Source: Aculops lycopersici
Taxonomy: Eukaryota > Arthropoda > Arachnida > Trombidiformes > Eriophyidae
Direction of reading: 5' to 3'
NCBI GenBank assembly: GCA_015350385.1
Contig: WNKI01000002.1
Coordinates: forward strand, 8,204,404 to 8,268,403
Length of the DNA: 64,000 bases
Shown here: piece by piece, positions 42,991 through 55,040 of the stretch
How positions within the stretch are numbered: the first letter of the stretch is position 1
Layout: every line of letters starts with the position of its first letter
Made by a program: the position numbers and the translations under genes
Notes under the pieces: model-generated
What the model was told of the DNA's origin: nothing
Database searches by the model: none
What the model saw: the letters and a program-made list of their open reading frames with translations, nothing else

Positions 42991-43552
42991 CTTGTATATT
43001 TGTTAGTGGGATAGTAGTTTTCGTTGTTAGAATTGTCTGATTTGGAGTTCCTCTAATTGATTGCACAACATTTAAATCGCTTAGACCGGATTCAATCTAG
43101 ATAAATAGTTACTTGATTCTAAATTTGGTTAAATTAATAAAGGATAGATGGAAAAATAAATAATTAAATTCTAGGGTCTCATGATGAAATGCTTACAGCT
43201 GTTCACCTTTCAAGATGCATGGTCATCTTCGGCGGCTGTGGAACACCGTCTCTGTGTGGCATCAGAACTTTGGGGCTCTTTTGCCTCACTCATTCGGTTT
43301 GTGCGCCATATTGGCTTCGCGGTTTTTCCAACTCATGGCCAGAAAGTATCTAGTCTCTGCTCTCTTCAAAGATATCTGCCAAAATTTTATACCTTCAGCA
43401 ATTCATCTTCTATTGTGATTGAAATTTGCGATGGGGATCTGGATTGAGCAATAGCTTCCTCCTTCCATCGAGCTCACGTGCTGATTTCCGCCACGAAGAT
43501 TAAGCGCCATTTCGTTCATGGTTGCCAAGGGTAACGTCATACTGCGAATCCC
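42991..43552. other. intergenic promoter region between V-ATPase d and IFT52
   Basis: A TATAAAAT-like site on the minus strand near 43390 could serve V-ATPase d. Two short open frames (43181-43447 plus, 43403-43636 minus) look slightly protein-like but match nothing and overlap IFT52's start region, so I do not call them. Confidence 0.4.
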
Positions 43553-43618
43553 ATGTATTTTCTTTATGACAATTTTTACAGTTTTGAAGAAGATTTGTTG
43601 AATCCATCTAAAATAATC

Positions 43619-44740
43619 ATGGCAAACAATGGTCAAAGCGAAAAAATATTCTTCCTCTGGACCAAACAGGTCAAGGGTTCCTTTAGAAGCCTTAGAGATT
43701 TACTCCTAACCTCGAAAGACAAGTGGCAGGTGTTGGAGATAGTGGATACAAATCAGTTAGCCAGCTATGAGAAAATTGTACAGAAAGAGGTAGCATGTTT
43801 TGCAATATTGAATCCAACCAGATACAACTTTACAAGTAGAGAGTTGAAACAAATTTGGCGAATCTATGCCTTGGGATGCTCACTTTTAGTTGCATCCGGC
43901 GAGCGAGACGGGGACTTGGACAGTAGAATTGACACTAGCAATCTGAATGATGTAATTTTGCCATTTGGAGTCAAGTTCAACGATGATTGTGTCATCAGGC
44001 CAAATTTGTACAAGCAATATCATCCGAGAGATGCGATGCTCGAGGATTTTAGCGCCAATCGTGGAGTTAGCGATACTATGAACCGTCTTGCTTTGACCAA
44101 AGTAGCGAGTAGCTCGATTGCAGAGTTATATAACCGAAAACTTGGGCCCAAGATAATTTATAGCAAAGGTTGCACATTATCAATTTTGAACAAATCCTCA
44201 ACAATTGCAATGACCTCATCTCAATGGGCAATTCCAACTCGACAACCCATTTGCACCTTCTACAAATCGACAAGTGTCCAGGGAAAACCAAGAGCAAGAA
44301 TGATTGCCTTTGGATCAGCCAATCTACTCACAGATCACTATATAAACAAAGAGGATAACAAATGTCTCGTGGTAACTTTGCTCGAGTTCCTGAAGAATCC
44401 CGACTTTCCCATAAATCTAAGCGACGCCAAGACCATAGAGATACCAGAGTATTTTGTGCCACCTGATGCGGACAAGCTTCTCGATACTCCCATTGGATGC
44501 CTTCAAGAATGTGAGCCTCTCCCAGAGAACAAGCGAAAATTACTCGATCTTCGCCTGTTCAATATTGATAACCGTATGTCGCCCTTGATAGGTGAGGCCT
44601 TTGAGATGTTTAAAATGATTCGCGAGCCATTAACTCTAGTAAAACCCGAGCTCCCGTTCAAGTATCTCAGCTTCGAGCCGGCAACTCATGGGTTCCCTTT
44701 GCGCAAGATTCAAAGTGCAGAGGATTCTCGGTTGAATTAA
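43619..44740 (+). CDS. IFT52: intraflagellar transport protein 52 (IFT52)
   Basis: Core IFT-B subunit needed to build cilia; in arthropods this means sensory-neuron cilia and, in some groups, sperm. Family landmarks in order are 'LRDLLLTSKDKWQV' near the start, 'GCSLLVASGERDGDLDSRIDTSNLNDVILPFG' (the flattened GIFT-domain segment), 'CVIRPNLYKQYHPRDAML', 'YSKGCTLSI', 'PICTFYKS', 'MIAFGSANLLTDHYINKEDN' and 'IPEYF.PP'. A frame-compatible ATG at 43553 would add 22 residues. I prefer 43619, which has a good context and better agreement with the family N-terminus, giving 373 residues. The family is usually about 430-440 residues; here the C-terminal helical part, which binds other IFT-B subunits, seems shortened. 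It is a single exon. Confidence 0.87.
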   Translation: MANNGQSEKIFFLWTKQVKGSFRSLRDLLLTSKDKWQVLEIVDTNQLASYEKIVQKEVACFAILNPTRYNFTSRELKQIWRIYALGCSLLVASGERDGDLDSRIDTSNLNDVILPFGVKFNDDCVIRPNLYKQYHPRDAMLEDFSANRGVSDTMNRLALTKVASSSIAELYNRKLGPKIIYSKGCTLSILNKSSTIAMTSSQWAIPTRQPICTFYKSTSVQGKPRARMIAFGSANLLTDHYINKEDNKCLVVTLLEFLKNPDFPINLSDAKTIEIPEYFVPPDADKLLDTPIGCLQECEPLPENKRKLLDLRLFNIDNRMSPLIGEAFEMFKMIREPLTLVKPELPFKYLSFEPATHGFPLRKIQSAEDSRLN

Positions 44741-45146
44741 ATTAAACATTCCCGAAGCTAAGATCACTATTGATAAGTTCTCTTTGTTTAGCTAAGCAAA
44801 TAGACATTTTATACCCCAGATTACCTGCACTCATACCTGTACCCCTATTCATCTTTCCAGCGAAGTGATGTAATATCTCTATGTATCAGTAACTGAATGA
44901 GGAGTGATGAAGGTTAAAATTATGCAATTTATCGATTGCTAATATTTCTAGTGAGTTCTTTATTTTTGTTTGTTTTCTATTTCCATTCATGGCCATCGAT
45001 TGCTCGTCGCCTCGTGCACGAGTGACATAAGTTAGATTTGCACTTTCAAACTGAGCTATGTATTAGGTCAAAATTTGGAGAGTATATAGTATCATTATCG
45101 ATTGTTTCTGATCAACTTTAGGCGTTTGCAAAGTTACCTGAGCTAA
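44741..45146. other. intergenic between convergent genes
   Basis: 3' flanks of IFT52 and the cuticle protein. AATAAA on the minus strand at 44959-44964 probably ends the cuticle transcript. Confidence 0.45.
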
Positions 45147-48100
45147 TTACGCTGCCTTCTTGGAGGCGGCGGCGGCGGCCGCTGCTGCTGCTCCGCCTTT
45201 GATCGAAGACTTGTCGTCGGAGTACGTTTGCTGTTGTTGCTGTTCAGTTGGTTGCTGTTGCTGTTGGATTGGTGTTTGTCCCATTGGAGCCAGGGTTGAG
45301 TCCATCGGCACCTGCATTTGCTTCTGCTCCCCATCCGTAGCCATTGGCATCTGAACTTGCATTTGTCCCACTGGGCCCATCGACATTTGAGCAATTGGCA
45401 TCTGAGCTTGAGCCATCTGCTCACCGCTTCCATAGCCCCCGCCATTCATAGTCTTGCCCATTGGACTGGCCATTTGTGTTTGGGCATCCATTTGTCCGCC
45501 TCCATTCGCACCGCTCTTGTCCGAACCGGAAGTTGCCACTGGCTCGCTGCTCAAACCTGGCTCATTGGACTTGATGTTTGCCCTAAATCCATTCTGGTCG
45601 GCAACATACTCAACGTGTCGGTACTGGCCGCTGGTGTCCATGTATCCGTAGGATCCACGAACAACTCCATTCTTGTCGCTCTCCTCCTTGCGATACTGTC
45701 CATTGCCGTAGTTGTCCTCAATCTTGTAGTCAAAGGCAAACGGCTCGGCCATGCCCATGGGCGCAGCGCCGCCGTAACCCTCCTCCTGTTGCTGTTGATA
45801 ATCCGAATCGCCCTCTTGCTCCTGTTGCTGTTGTTGACCCTTGGTAGAGTAGGAGTCGGATCCAGACGCTCCCTTAGCTCCGCCTGATCCGTTATTCTTC
45901 TTTATGCTCATCATACCTAAACCGCTCCCATAGCCTCCACTTCCGGCTGCCATCGATTTAGCTCCCTTGTCGCCACTGTCCATTGGACTTTGCTCTTCCT
46001 GTTGTTGTTGTTGGTCGGGACTGTAGGCTTGACGGAATCCGTTCATCTTCATCTGGCCAACCGAGTTCATTTGACCATAGCCGCCCATTCCGTTCGTCGG
46101 GCTCTTGGTTGAGGTGGGCGTGGCCATGTCGCGCTGTCGCTGCTGCTCCATTGGCATCTCTTGTTGCTGCCCCTGGGCTGAGTACGACGATTGAGTGGTG
46201 GCCTCATTTCCATTTCCGTTTCCATTCCCATATCCGTTTCGCATGCCAGACCCCATGCCCATCTCCATGGACTTGCCCTTGCTGCTGCTGCTGATGTCAT
46301 TGAAGTTGCTCATTGGAGACATGGATCCCGAGTTGTTGATGCCGTTGCTCGACCTCGAAGCGCCCATCTTGCTGCCGTAGCCGCCATTGTTCATGGCCAC
46401 TGCCATCATTGGACTCAACGACATTGTCATTGGCACCTGCATTTGCATTTGCTGCTCGCTTGGGCCGCCGTAATTGCCGGCACCTGACATTGGCATTTGG
46501 GTTTGAGTTTGCATATCCATTGGCATCTGTTGTTGTTGCTGCATGGACATTTGCATTGGCATTGGCATTTGCATCTGCGAGTCCATTGCTGCCCCTCCGT
46601 AGGCTCCATTTCCGGCCATCGACTCGGCGGCCTTTCCATTCATGACCATAGATGGCAACATAGGCATCATTTGCTTTTCGCCATATCCACCAGCACCACC
46701 ATTCATCTTCATGCCACCTCCCATTCCCATCTTCATGGCCATTGGCGACATGGTCGTTACTGAGGCTGACTGACGGCCACCGTACTTACCCATCTCCATT
46801 GGCGACGGCGACAACATACCGCTCATTCCGTAGGAGTTCATTTGACCCTCTGGCTTGCCCATCATTCCCGCGAGCATGGACATTGGTGCCATTGTGCTAG
46901 TGGTTGTTGAGTAGCCCATTCCCATTCCACTTCCGCTCATTGGCGACATTTTACCTGAGCCATCTTGATCGTAGGCCGACTGTTGCTCTGGTTCCTGTTG
47001 ATCCATTTGCTGTGGCTGCTGCTGCTGTTGCTCCGAATCGTCATCGGACACTTGTTGCTGCTGCATTATTGCCGCCACCATCATCTTCTTCATTTGCTCC
47101 CTCTTCGCTGGAGCCATCATTTGGGTCTGAGGTGAGGACATCATCATCAAATTAGCCATCATTTCCGCCTTCATCGCTGGCGACTTCATCATTGCGGCCA
47201 TTTGCGCTGGCTTCATCATCGTGCCAGCACCAGCTCCATCTCTGACAGCCATCATTGCGGCGCCACTCGGGTAGCCAGCCTGCTGCTGCTGTTGCTTGGC
47301 ACTTAGCATCTTGTTCAACATGGCGTTCACCATCGACGGTGACATCTTCTTCTCCTGAGATCCACGTCTCTGGTTGGCCCTCCTCATCGACGAGCCTCTG
47401 GCGTATCCATTTCCGCTTTGGCCCATGGATCCCATTGCGACACTACTTGCCGGCGACATTATCGAGTTGTACATTGGCTGCTGTTGCTGCTTCTGCTCGT
47501 TGTTGTTCATGTTGTTTTCATAACCTGAGTTTGAGTTCAACATGTTCATCGGTGGAGCAACCTGTCGCTGGGTGGCCTTCGCGCTGGCTCCATTCGACGA
47601 CATTTGGTTTGCATAAGCGGCCTTATTGGCCAGGGAAATCATCATATTCTGCGCCAAGCTACTTGGCATGGCCATCTTTTGCTGATTCGCCGCCATTGGC
47701 ATGGCCATTTGCATTGGCTGCTGCTGCTGAACTCCGTTCATCATCAATGAGTTGTACTGGGATCCACCTGAGCGCATGTACTTCATGCTCTTGCCATTAG
47801 ACTGCTGTTGCATGTTCATCAACATAGAGGCCATCGCCTTTTGCTTGGCAAACATCATCATTTGTTGTTGTTGTTGCTGCTGCTGGTCTTGTCCTCCATT
47901 GACGCCTGTTGCTGCGCCAGAATCGTAGGCTTTCGTCGACGACTCTTGCTCTTGTTGTTCAGGCATTTGTTGAGCGCCACTTCCGATCATCATCTGTTGC
48001 TCCTGTTCCGGTTGTCCAGCTTGATTTCCATAGCTGCTGCCCGCTCCGCCTCCGTTTCCGTTGGCCGACTTCTCGTTGCCATAGCCAGACTTTGGGTTCA

Positions 48101-48845
48101 TTGGGGTCTTCGATTGCTCGTCACCGAAACCGGCTGCGTCGCCGTTGGTCTTGCTAGAGGCGCTTCCGTTAGAATAGCTCGAGTCTGGCGAGTCCATTTG
48201 CTGTTGCTGCTGGAGACGTCCGTTTCTCTGTCTTGAGCTTCGTATCACTTGTCTCTGAGACTTTTGCTGCTGCTGCTCCATCATTTGCTGTTGCACATCC
48301 ATGGGTCCAATTCCATTGCCGATGGGTCCGGCCTCACGCTCGAGCTCTGATCCGCTTCCGCTAGAGTTGGTCTTGTCTTGTTGATCTTGTTGTTGCTGCT
48401 GAGAGTCCTGCGAGTCAGTTGACTGCTGCTGTTCCTGCTGCTGACGCGAGTTCATCTGTTGTTGGACGCTGTTCAAGTTTCCATTGGCCGGAATGGTGAC
48501 CATGGCGCCACTCGAGCCTCCGTTGGCCGAAGTTGTCGTTCGGTCCCCATAGGAGCTGGTATCCTTATCGACTGGCCCACTGATGGCATCCTCCATTGAG
48601 CGACCCTCGAGGGCATCGCGAAAGGAGCGCGTCTCACTGTAGGCGGCCAGCGAGCTGGTGGTTGGCAAAACTATTCATAGTTCGGAGGGGGAAATGAAAA
48701 TTAATACACGAGTCCATGATAAAAATTTGCAACTTCCGGTTTATCAGTGAAAAAAACTTTATCACTTACCTGAATTCAATAGGAGCGCCAAGGCGCATAG
48801 GAGTGCCAGTAGGCCAGCGCGTGACCTAGTGGCGTTGAATTTCAT
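45147..48845 (-). CDS. giant Met/Gln/Gly-rich cuticle protein with RR chitin-binding domain, two exons
   Basis: Structural protein of the exoskeleton. Exon 1 (48770-48845) encodes a 25-residue signal peptide beginning MKFNATRSRAG. Exon 2 is 45147-48670. The 99-bp intron has a GTAAGT donor and an AATAG acceptor and splits a Val codon. The product is 1199 residues. A single Rebers-Riddiford domain (chitin_bind_4, genomic about 45553-45750, residues about 1000-1064) reads 'FAFDYKIEDNYGNGQYRKEE', then 'VVRGSYGYMD..GQYRHVEYVAD', then 'NGFRANI.SNEPG', the form common in chelicerates. The other 95 percent is low complexity, with Gln tracts, 'SPM', 'QMPM', 'GYG' and 'AAM' elements and an exceptionally high Met content. 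A poly-Ala stretch and 'KKAA' end it. Most RR proteins are 100-300 residues. A TATA box lies upstream at 49122-49129. Confidence 0.93.
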
Positions 48846-49121
48846 GGTAAGCTTCGAACTTTGGTCGTGTTTCAATTTGATTCTTTGGTATTCTTCTCAA
48901 CCAACCGACCAATCTAATCCACTCTTCCACTTTCAGATGATAGAACTTGCTTTAAATTTCTTGAGACTGTTGGAAATTTTTCAAGTTTTTCTCATACACC
49001 ATGCTATACGATCACAGGATACTACTGATGCTAAAACCAACTAAAGTATAAATGATAAGTTGTCCTTGTGAAACAAAAGACTAAACTTGCGACTGATACC
49101 CAAATTCTTCTGTTGTTTTGA

Positions 49122-49129
49122 CTTTTATA
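49122..49129 (-). promoter_or_regulatory. TATA box of the giant cuticle protein gene
   Basis: TATAAAAG on the minus strand, about 280 bases upstream of the signal-peptide ATG. The context (GAGTATAAAAGTC) is typical of strongly regulated arthropod cuticle genes. Confidence 0.55.
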
Positions 49130-50861
49130 CTCGATAACTTCAATCATTCAATCCACTGCTGACTATGAGCAAAACGATAACTAAAATGGGCGATCGAGTT
49201 TCTCCTCGCTTCCATTGCAACAGGTACAGCTTATGGAGTAATCAAGGCGAACATTATGGACTTTTGGGCAGGCGGACGTACTCGCGCGCGCACACACTCA
49301 CACTCACACTCCTTCGTTCACACAAAGCAAACAGGTGGCCACCGTATAGTTGCAAGCCCAGGTAGTACCTGTAAGCTCTTGCGTCGCCTGTTGATTGGCC
49401 GGCCGGTCGGCCAGCTTCTTGGGCTTGCGCGTGCACTGGATCAGATTGCGGCAGGAAATAGCGTTGACTTTGGCCACAAGTCTCGCGCAACACAAAGTCG
49501 AGACAGCGAAAGGTGGAGAGAAACAGACGAGGAGGGGAAGCGACGGGCCACCTGTGGATTTTGTCCAGACACTAACTCTACTTTTCCCTCTCACTCCCCC
49601 CCCCCCGACTTTGAGCATTCGTCTGGCGGACAGAGGGTTGCCCACAGCTACACTAACTATTTACATAGACTTTCCAGTGTGTATTTTCAAGAAGAGAAAG
49701 GCTGCTGGCTTGCGGGCAGTCCTTCGGCAAAAAATCGCAGGCTAATCCGGCGACGTTACCTGTTGCTGCTGCTGCTGCTTCACCTGCCGCTGACCAAGAT
49801 AGATCACGAGCACCTCACCTTACGTCACCTGTGAGACTTTCATCTAACTGGAACAAGAGTCCAAATGGATGGAGAGAGAGAGAGAGGAGGGAGAGGCGGA
49901 GCTTTTGCCTTCATCGCTAATCAACTCTCAAGGTAGCGCTCAGCAAGCTCATCATGTAATCATAAATCACCCGTTAGGGTTTTCGGTTCGCCGCGAGGCT
50001 GCTGCCGTCGCCACCAACTCTAACTAATTCATGCGGTTCTTTCGTTATTAGCGCAAGAATCTCTTCAATCAACAGGTAGGCGCTACGCGCTAATCACGAG
50101 TCACTTGTAAGACCAGGAAAGTTTTTGCTGCTTGGTGAGCGGGCAAAATACAGTAGTTGAGTGATTCGAAAACGAGAAGAAGAAATTAATCTTCCTACTC
50201 AATGAGCAGTTATTTTCACGGACACCTAATATTTTTCTCCTCCCAATCGACTGGCCCACTTGTCGATCCGTCATGCTTTGTCGTTTTCATGAGGCCGTTA
50301 AATTGATCGCTTAATTTGGACTTGTTGGCGATTGATAGATAGAACATTTGGATCATAAAAAGGAGCTCAATACAACAAGTGCGCTCCAAGTGTGTCCATA
50401 AAAATCACCTTGCTCGAGGTGAGAAGGCGGAAATTGGACGCCTTTGAAAATTGGACGAATCGCTTAACTGGTGGCAAGATAAGAGGAAATAAAACTTTAG
50501 AAGAAAAGACAAATAACTAGTCGAGCAATGAAACTCTATAGCTTTTTCAAATCTTGGAGTTATCAAGTCTCAATGCTGTCCAACACTAAAACTGACAATA
50601 GATCATCAAAAAAGTTTCCACTTTTCTTCCTCCCTCTCACATTTTCAATATCAAAACTCTGTACCACGAGAGGCGGGCAAGCAGTCTAGAGTTTGTGATG
50701 AGAACTTCCAAATTCTTGGCGCGTGAATAAATTTGCCTAAATAAATCAAACTGTAGCCTTCACTTGCTAGCGTCATTCGCGAATCGAGGCCAAGGATAGA
50801 AATTTTGAGAGCAAGGCGAGCAACGAGAGGACGACAATGGCAGGAGAAGAGAGACAAATAC

Positions 50862-50875
50862 AGCAACAACAACAA

Positions 50876-50924
<49 letters not shown>

Positions 50925-50934
50925 AACTCAACTC
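50862..50934. repeat. (CAA)n followed by (ACAACG)n repeat
   Basis: Several CAA units are followed by about eight tandem GACAAC hexamers and more CAA units. The hexamer probably arose by mutation and re-expansion of the CAA run. Confidence 0.85.
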
Positions 50935-53900
50935 AATAAATATAAAGTCATAATTTAATTTAGTGACTCGCTTCATCTTGAAGCCTATGTGTTACTCAGT
51001 TTGTGGCATAAATTTTGCCCACCAAGTCCGTTACGCTAATTTGCATGTTCACAGGTACAACGATGGACAGGTAGGTAGACAGTCTGATTGACTGACTGAC
51101 TGACGGGCTGACTGGTGTTATTTGGTAAACTTGGTTAGTTGTAGGTGTCAATATCTTTGTGTTTCATTTGTTGCTATTCGAGATTAACATGCAAACTAAA
51201 AATACAAAGCTGGCGACGAGACTAAAAACAACTCTCTTCTTAGGCAAAATAAGCAACCACTACAACGACAAAGATAGACAAATCAGGCCCACCACCAAGT
51301 CCATGGATCCACCTGTTGATCGTCTCTCCTTGTCCAGTTGTTGGTTGATTAAAAGTCGGAAATTTTTCTATCTGTTTGCCTGGTCTGTCTAAGCCGGCGA
51401 ATGAATTTTCAATTAGTTAGCTGGCGCGAGTTCCAGGCCTTTGCTCACCTCACTTTGTTTTATGATCCATGTCCTCCGTTGCCGTTTGGTCATCAGATTG
51501 GAACTCTATCTTAAGAGAGAGAGAGAGGAGAGTTTTAGAGAGAAACTCAAATCGACTCATCAAACTTGACTTCGCTGCCAAAGTTTGTTATTTCCATATC
51601 GACAATCAAGTTCATTGAAAGTTGCACATTTCATTCACCGACTCAACCTCAACCTCAACCTTAAATTCCCTCTTCAACGCGAATCTCTCTCCCCATTTTA
51701 ACCTACAAATTGGCTCAACAGGTGAGCTGGCGGCCAGCTTGCGACAGACAACAAACGGCGCTCTTTGCTCATTTTTGACAATTCAAAATCAATAGTCCAC
51801 CTGCGGGCTCTAGAATCAACTGCTCAACAAGTGGCCGGGCAATTCAATTAAACTTACTGCTAGTTGGCTTACTAGCTGGCCAGTCGATTGGACTGCCAAC
51901 TGCCAGCTTGACCAGCAGTCGGTTGGCTGCGGCCAGCTTAGCTACTTGCTCCTGAGTGGAACAATTGGCTCAACACTTGAAAAATCATATCGCTGAGCAA
52001 TATTGAAGTCGGCCGGCCGGCCACACTGGTGGCCAGCTCACCTGCTTGCACTCGTCCATTGGCTCTCTCGTTTCGTCATTACTACTACAGCCGCCGCCGC
52101 CAATCAGCTGACTCAGTGGGCTCGGCCAGCTAATCAATGGCTTGACTTGCTCTCCCTCTAGCGTGATGATTTGCATATGCCAACTGGATACAACTACGAC
52201 AACTTCAATTCAATTTGCCACCCGATTGGCAGGTTCACTTCTCCCGTCCAGCCGATCCACTGGCCAGTCCCTCAAGATTCCATAGCAATTCCAATGTGAT
52301 GGACTGGCCGCTGCCACCAGCGCCGCTGACCTTACTTACAGGTGGTTTTGTTGCTCGGCGTCTCAAGTTCACCGCCGACTAACGAGAACGAGCAGGTCGC
52401 AGAAACGCGTGCAGGTAAAAGCGGTGTGATTGTGATTTGATCGGCGGATCATTTGTTCGACTTATCCCTTCCTTTTTGATCTACAACTAGAGATTGCGAC
52501 AAAAACGCCAGCTCACTATCTAGGAAGACTAGAGACAATTGGCAATTTATATCTCGCCCAAAACTCACGTTTTTCCTCTGTCTCTATCTTTCTATCTAAA
52601 ACACTAAACTCTCGCCCGCCCGCCAGCCAATTTATTTGCGCTCGACATTTGAAACTGTTGGTTGTGCCAAGACGCCGGAAGAGTGAGTTGGTTCAGTTTA
52701 CTTTTCTTGCGGCAAACGGACAGACTCAATGCATCGGCCAATTAACTTGGCAACTCGCGTGAGAATGCCAATAAGGTGTACAGTCGAGGAAATAGGTGAT
52801 GAGAGCAAAGGTGGACGAGATTTAGTGTCTCCTCCGACAAGTGGCAAGTGGCAAGTGGCAAGCGGAAGTGTTTGGATGCACACATGTAGCGGGCAATCGA
52901 GCTCCGTGGGCGGCGGTGTCGAAGGCAGCCACTCGTGAAGTGAGGAAAAGTCTGCCGCCGTTGTTAAAGTTTGATTGGAAATTTGTCCAGAAATCAGAAA
53001 TCAATATCCTTAACCGCCGACTGATTTTCCTCGCCCTATCTCTTTTATTCTCGGCCGCCATTACAACTGATGGCGGCGGTGGCGGCCGCGACGACGACGA
53101 CGAAGAGCAACAAGTAGATCACATTGAACTAGTTGGTTGCTCGATCAGATCGTTGGTCAGCCAGCCAGACTTTGGACGAAACGGCAGCGAGAAGATCAGC
53201 GGTTGCACAAGCCACTTGTTGCATCAACATCAACATCAACATCGTAAGCGGCTCACCTGAGGTGGCCATGTCTACACTGGCACCTGTATGCAAGAGCAGT
53301 CAGGTGAAAATAATTGGATTTGATACGGATGTGGCCGTATGGAAATTTTGCGTTCCAAGTTTGTTCTTGTAGCAAGTGGAGCCACTAGTTGCCTTGCTCT
53401 GCGTTCGCTTAGCTTGTTTGTTCTTGCGGTGGATGAACAATCGGCGAGGGAAGTCTTGTTTCTTCAAAAACTTTTGCTCGCCTGCTTGCCTTAGGTCTGC
53501 TTTCGACACAACAGAGAAAGTGCCGCTGATTGGCTGGCCCGCCAGTTGACTAGGTAAACTCATAGCTGACGAGTGAGCGATATGAATGGATAAACTTGAC
53601 TCGCAACTTGAGCTGAACTACGAGGGAGAGATGACGAAACTAACCAAGGGGAATCACGAAAGTTTTGCATCCGCACTGTTGGCCAGTCGGCTGACTGGCT
53701 CACCGACTAGCTCATCTCTTCCTTTTGCTCGTTGTTGTTGCCGCCCGAACTGCAACAAGCACAGGTGAGGTTCACCTGTCGCCATGGTAGTGATGACGGG
53801 TGCGCTTATTAACTCGGCAACAACTGTGGCGGCGACGACGATAGCAAGAGCCACCGAAAGAGAGATGAGTTCCTATTGGCCTTGTATGTTATTTGCTCTT

Positions 53901-55040
53901 GCACCGCTTGCGTTGTTTTAGTCGGTTTTATGATAAAAAGACGGACAAATGAGCTAAATGATTAATCTGCAATGCAAAATCTAGATCTCCAATGGCAAGG
54001 GATGAGATAGTGATCAAATTAACCCCATCTAAACTTGGGCGCGGAAAATCTCGACCTTTTGTATGGAGATGGATGCAAAATTAAAATTTAAAGCACAGTT
54101 CAAGTTTCTTCAGAACCTTATGGTCTCGGGGAAAAACTAAACTTTTTCATCCCAGCCAACAAATTGCTCGGCCCTTTGATCGATGCTACTCTTTGGTTAA
54201 AAACAAGCAAAGACAGAGAAACTGGTACCTTGGTTTTATAATGGAAGAGTACGTGCTGAATCTTTCTTTCCCTTTCGCTGCACTTCAAGAGAGTAACATG
54301 GACACCTGTAATCATATTGAAATCAATCAAATGATCTCTCGTGCCAACTGAAACTTGCAGAAGTGTCCTACCTGTAGTTCAATGTGCCCGACCGACTAAT
54401 CAGCCGTCAGCCAGTCGATTAGGTCAATTGGCGAGGTACAGGTGGCAAGTTTCGAACACTCACTGTGAACGTTATGTGTGTTTTTCTACCATATCCCTTC
54501 TTCTCCTCTTTCTCCTTGCTCGTGATATGCCAACCCTTAGAGTGAGTAGTAATAAATAATCCCCTTATAAATACACTAATCTCTCTTCAATATTAACTCG
54601 ATGCCGTTATTCATTTTGTTGGCCTGTTGGTTGGCTAACTGACTTGCTGATTGCTAATTTACCGCTTCGTGACCGTGAAGATTGTCAACTAGAAAACAAC
54701 TGGTGCCAATGCCGTTACGTTGCCAGGTTAATAAAAAAAGATTTACCTGTTGCTATCTGGTCTAATCTGGTTGCTTTTGCCTGCATCTTGATGCTTCAAC
54801 AACTGAATTGGAGCAATCAATTTTGACCTCGGCAATAAACTAGCAACAAAACCGACACTTCCCTTTCATGGCGACAAAATGGTGGAAAATTTCAGTTATA
54901 ATGTCAATGAAAATTTGGATTCATCCTCAGATCCTATTTCATTTCGATGCGAATCACAACGTTAAATCCAAATCAAACCTCATAATAGAAATTGATTGAC
55001 GAAACTTGAAAATAGAGTCAAGTTTAATTCCAAACTCAAG

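Larger units (their letters stand above)
48846..55040. other. gene-free, repeat-rich 6-kb region
   Basis: No coding sequence was recognised on either strand. Contents are the promoter of the cuticle gene at the left end, an (ACAACG)n repeat at 50862-50934, short GA runs near 49872 and 51515, and many CAGGT/ACCTG words. The open frames at 49256-49834 and 52841-53260 are low complexity and unsupported. It may include regulatory DNA or long leaders of flanking genes. Confidence 0.45.

Noticed and set aside
43403..43636. Short minus-strand frame overlapping the IFT52 start
   Set aside because: It is partly antisense to IFT52 coding sequence and has no recognisable domain.
45318..47800. Several antisense open frames of 100-190 codons opposite the cuticle protein
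   Set aside because: They are the reverse complement of repeated CAR, ATG and GGN codons and encode Leu/His/Ala-rich low complexity with no domain.
50862..50934. CRISPR-like tandem repeat
   Set aside because: The hexamer units are contiguous with no spacers, and the window is eukaryotic.
52830..52870. Tandem AAGTGGC units
   Set aside because: Only three to four short units in gene-free DNA; ordinary slippage.
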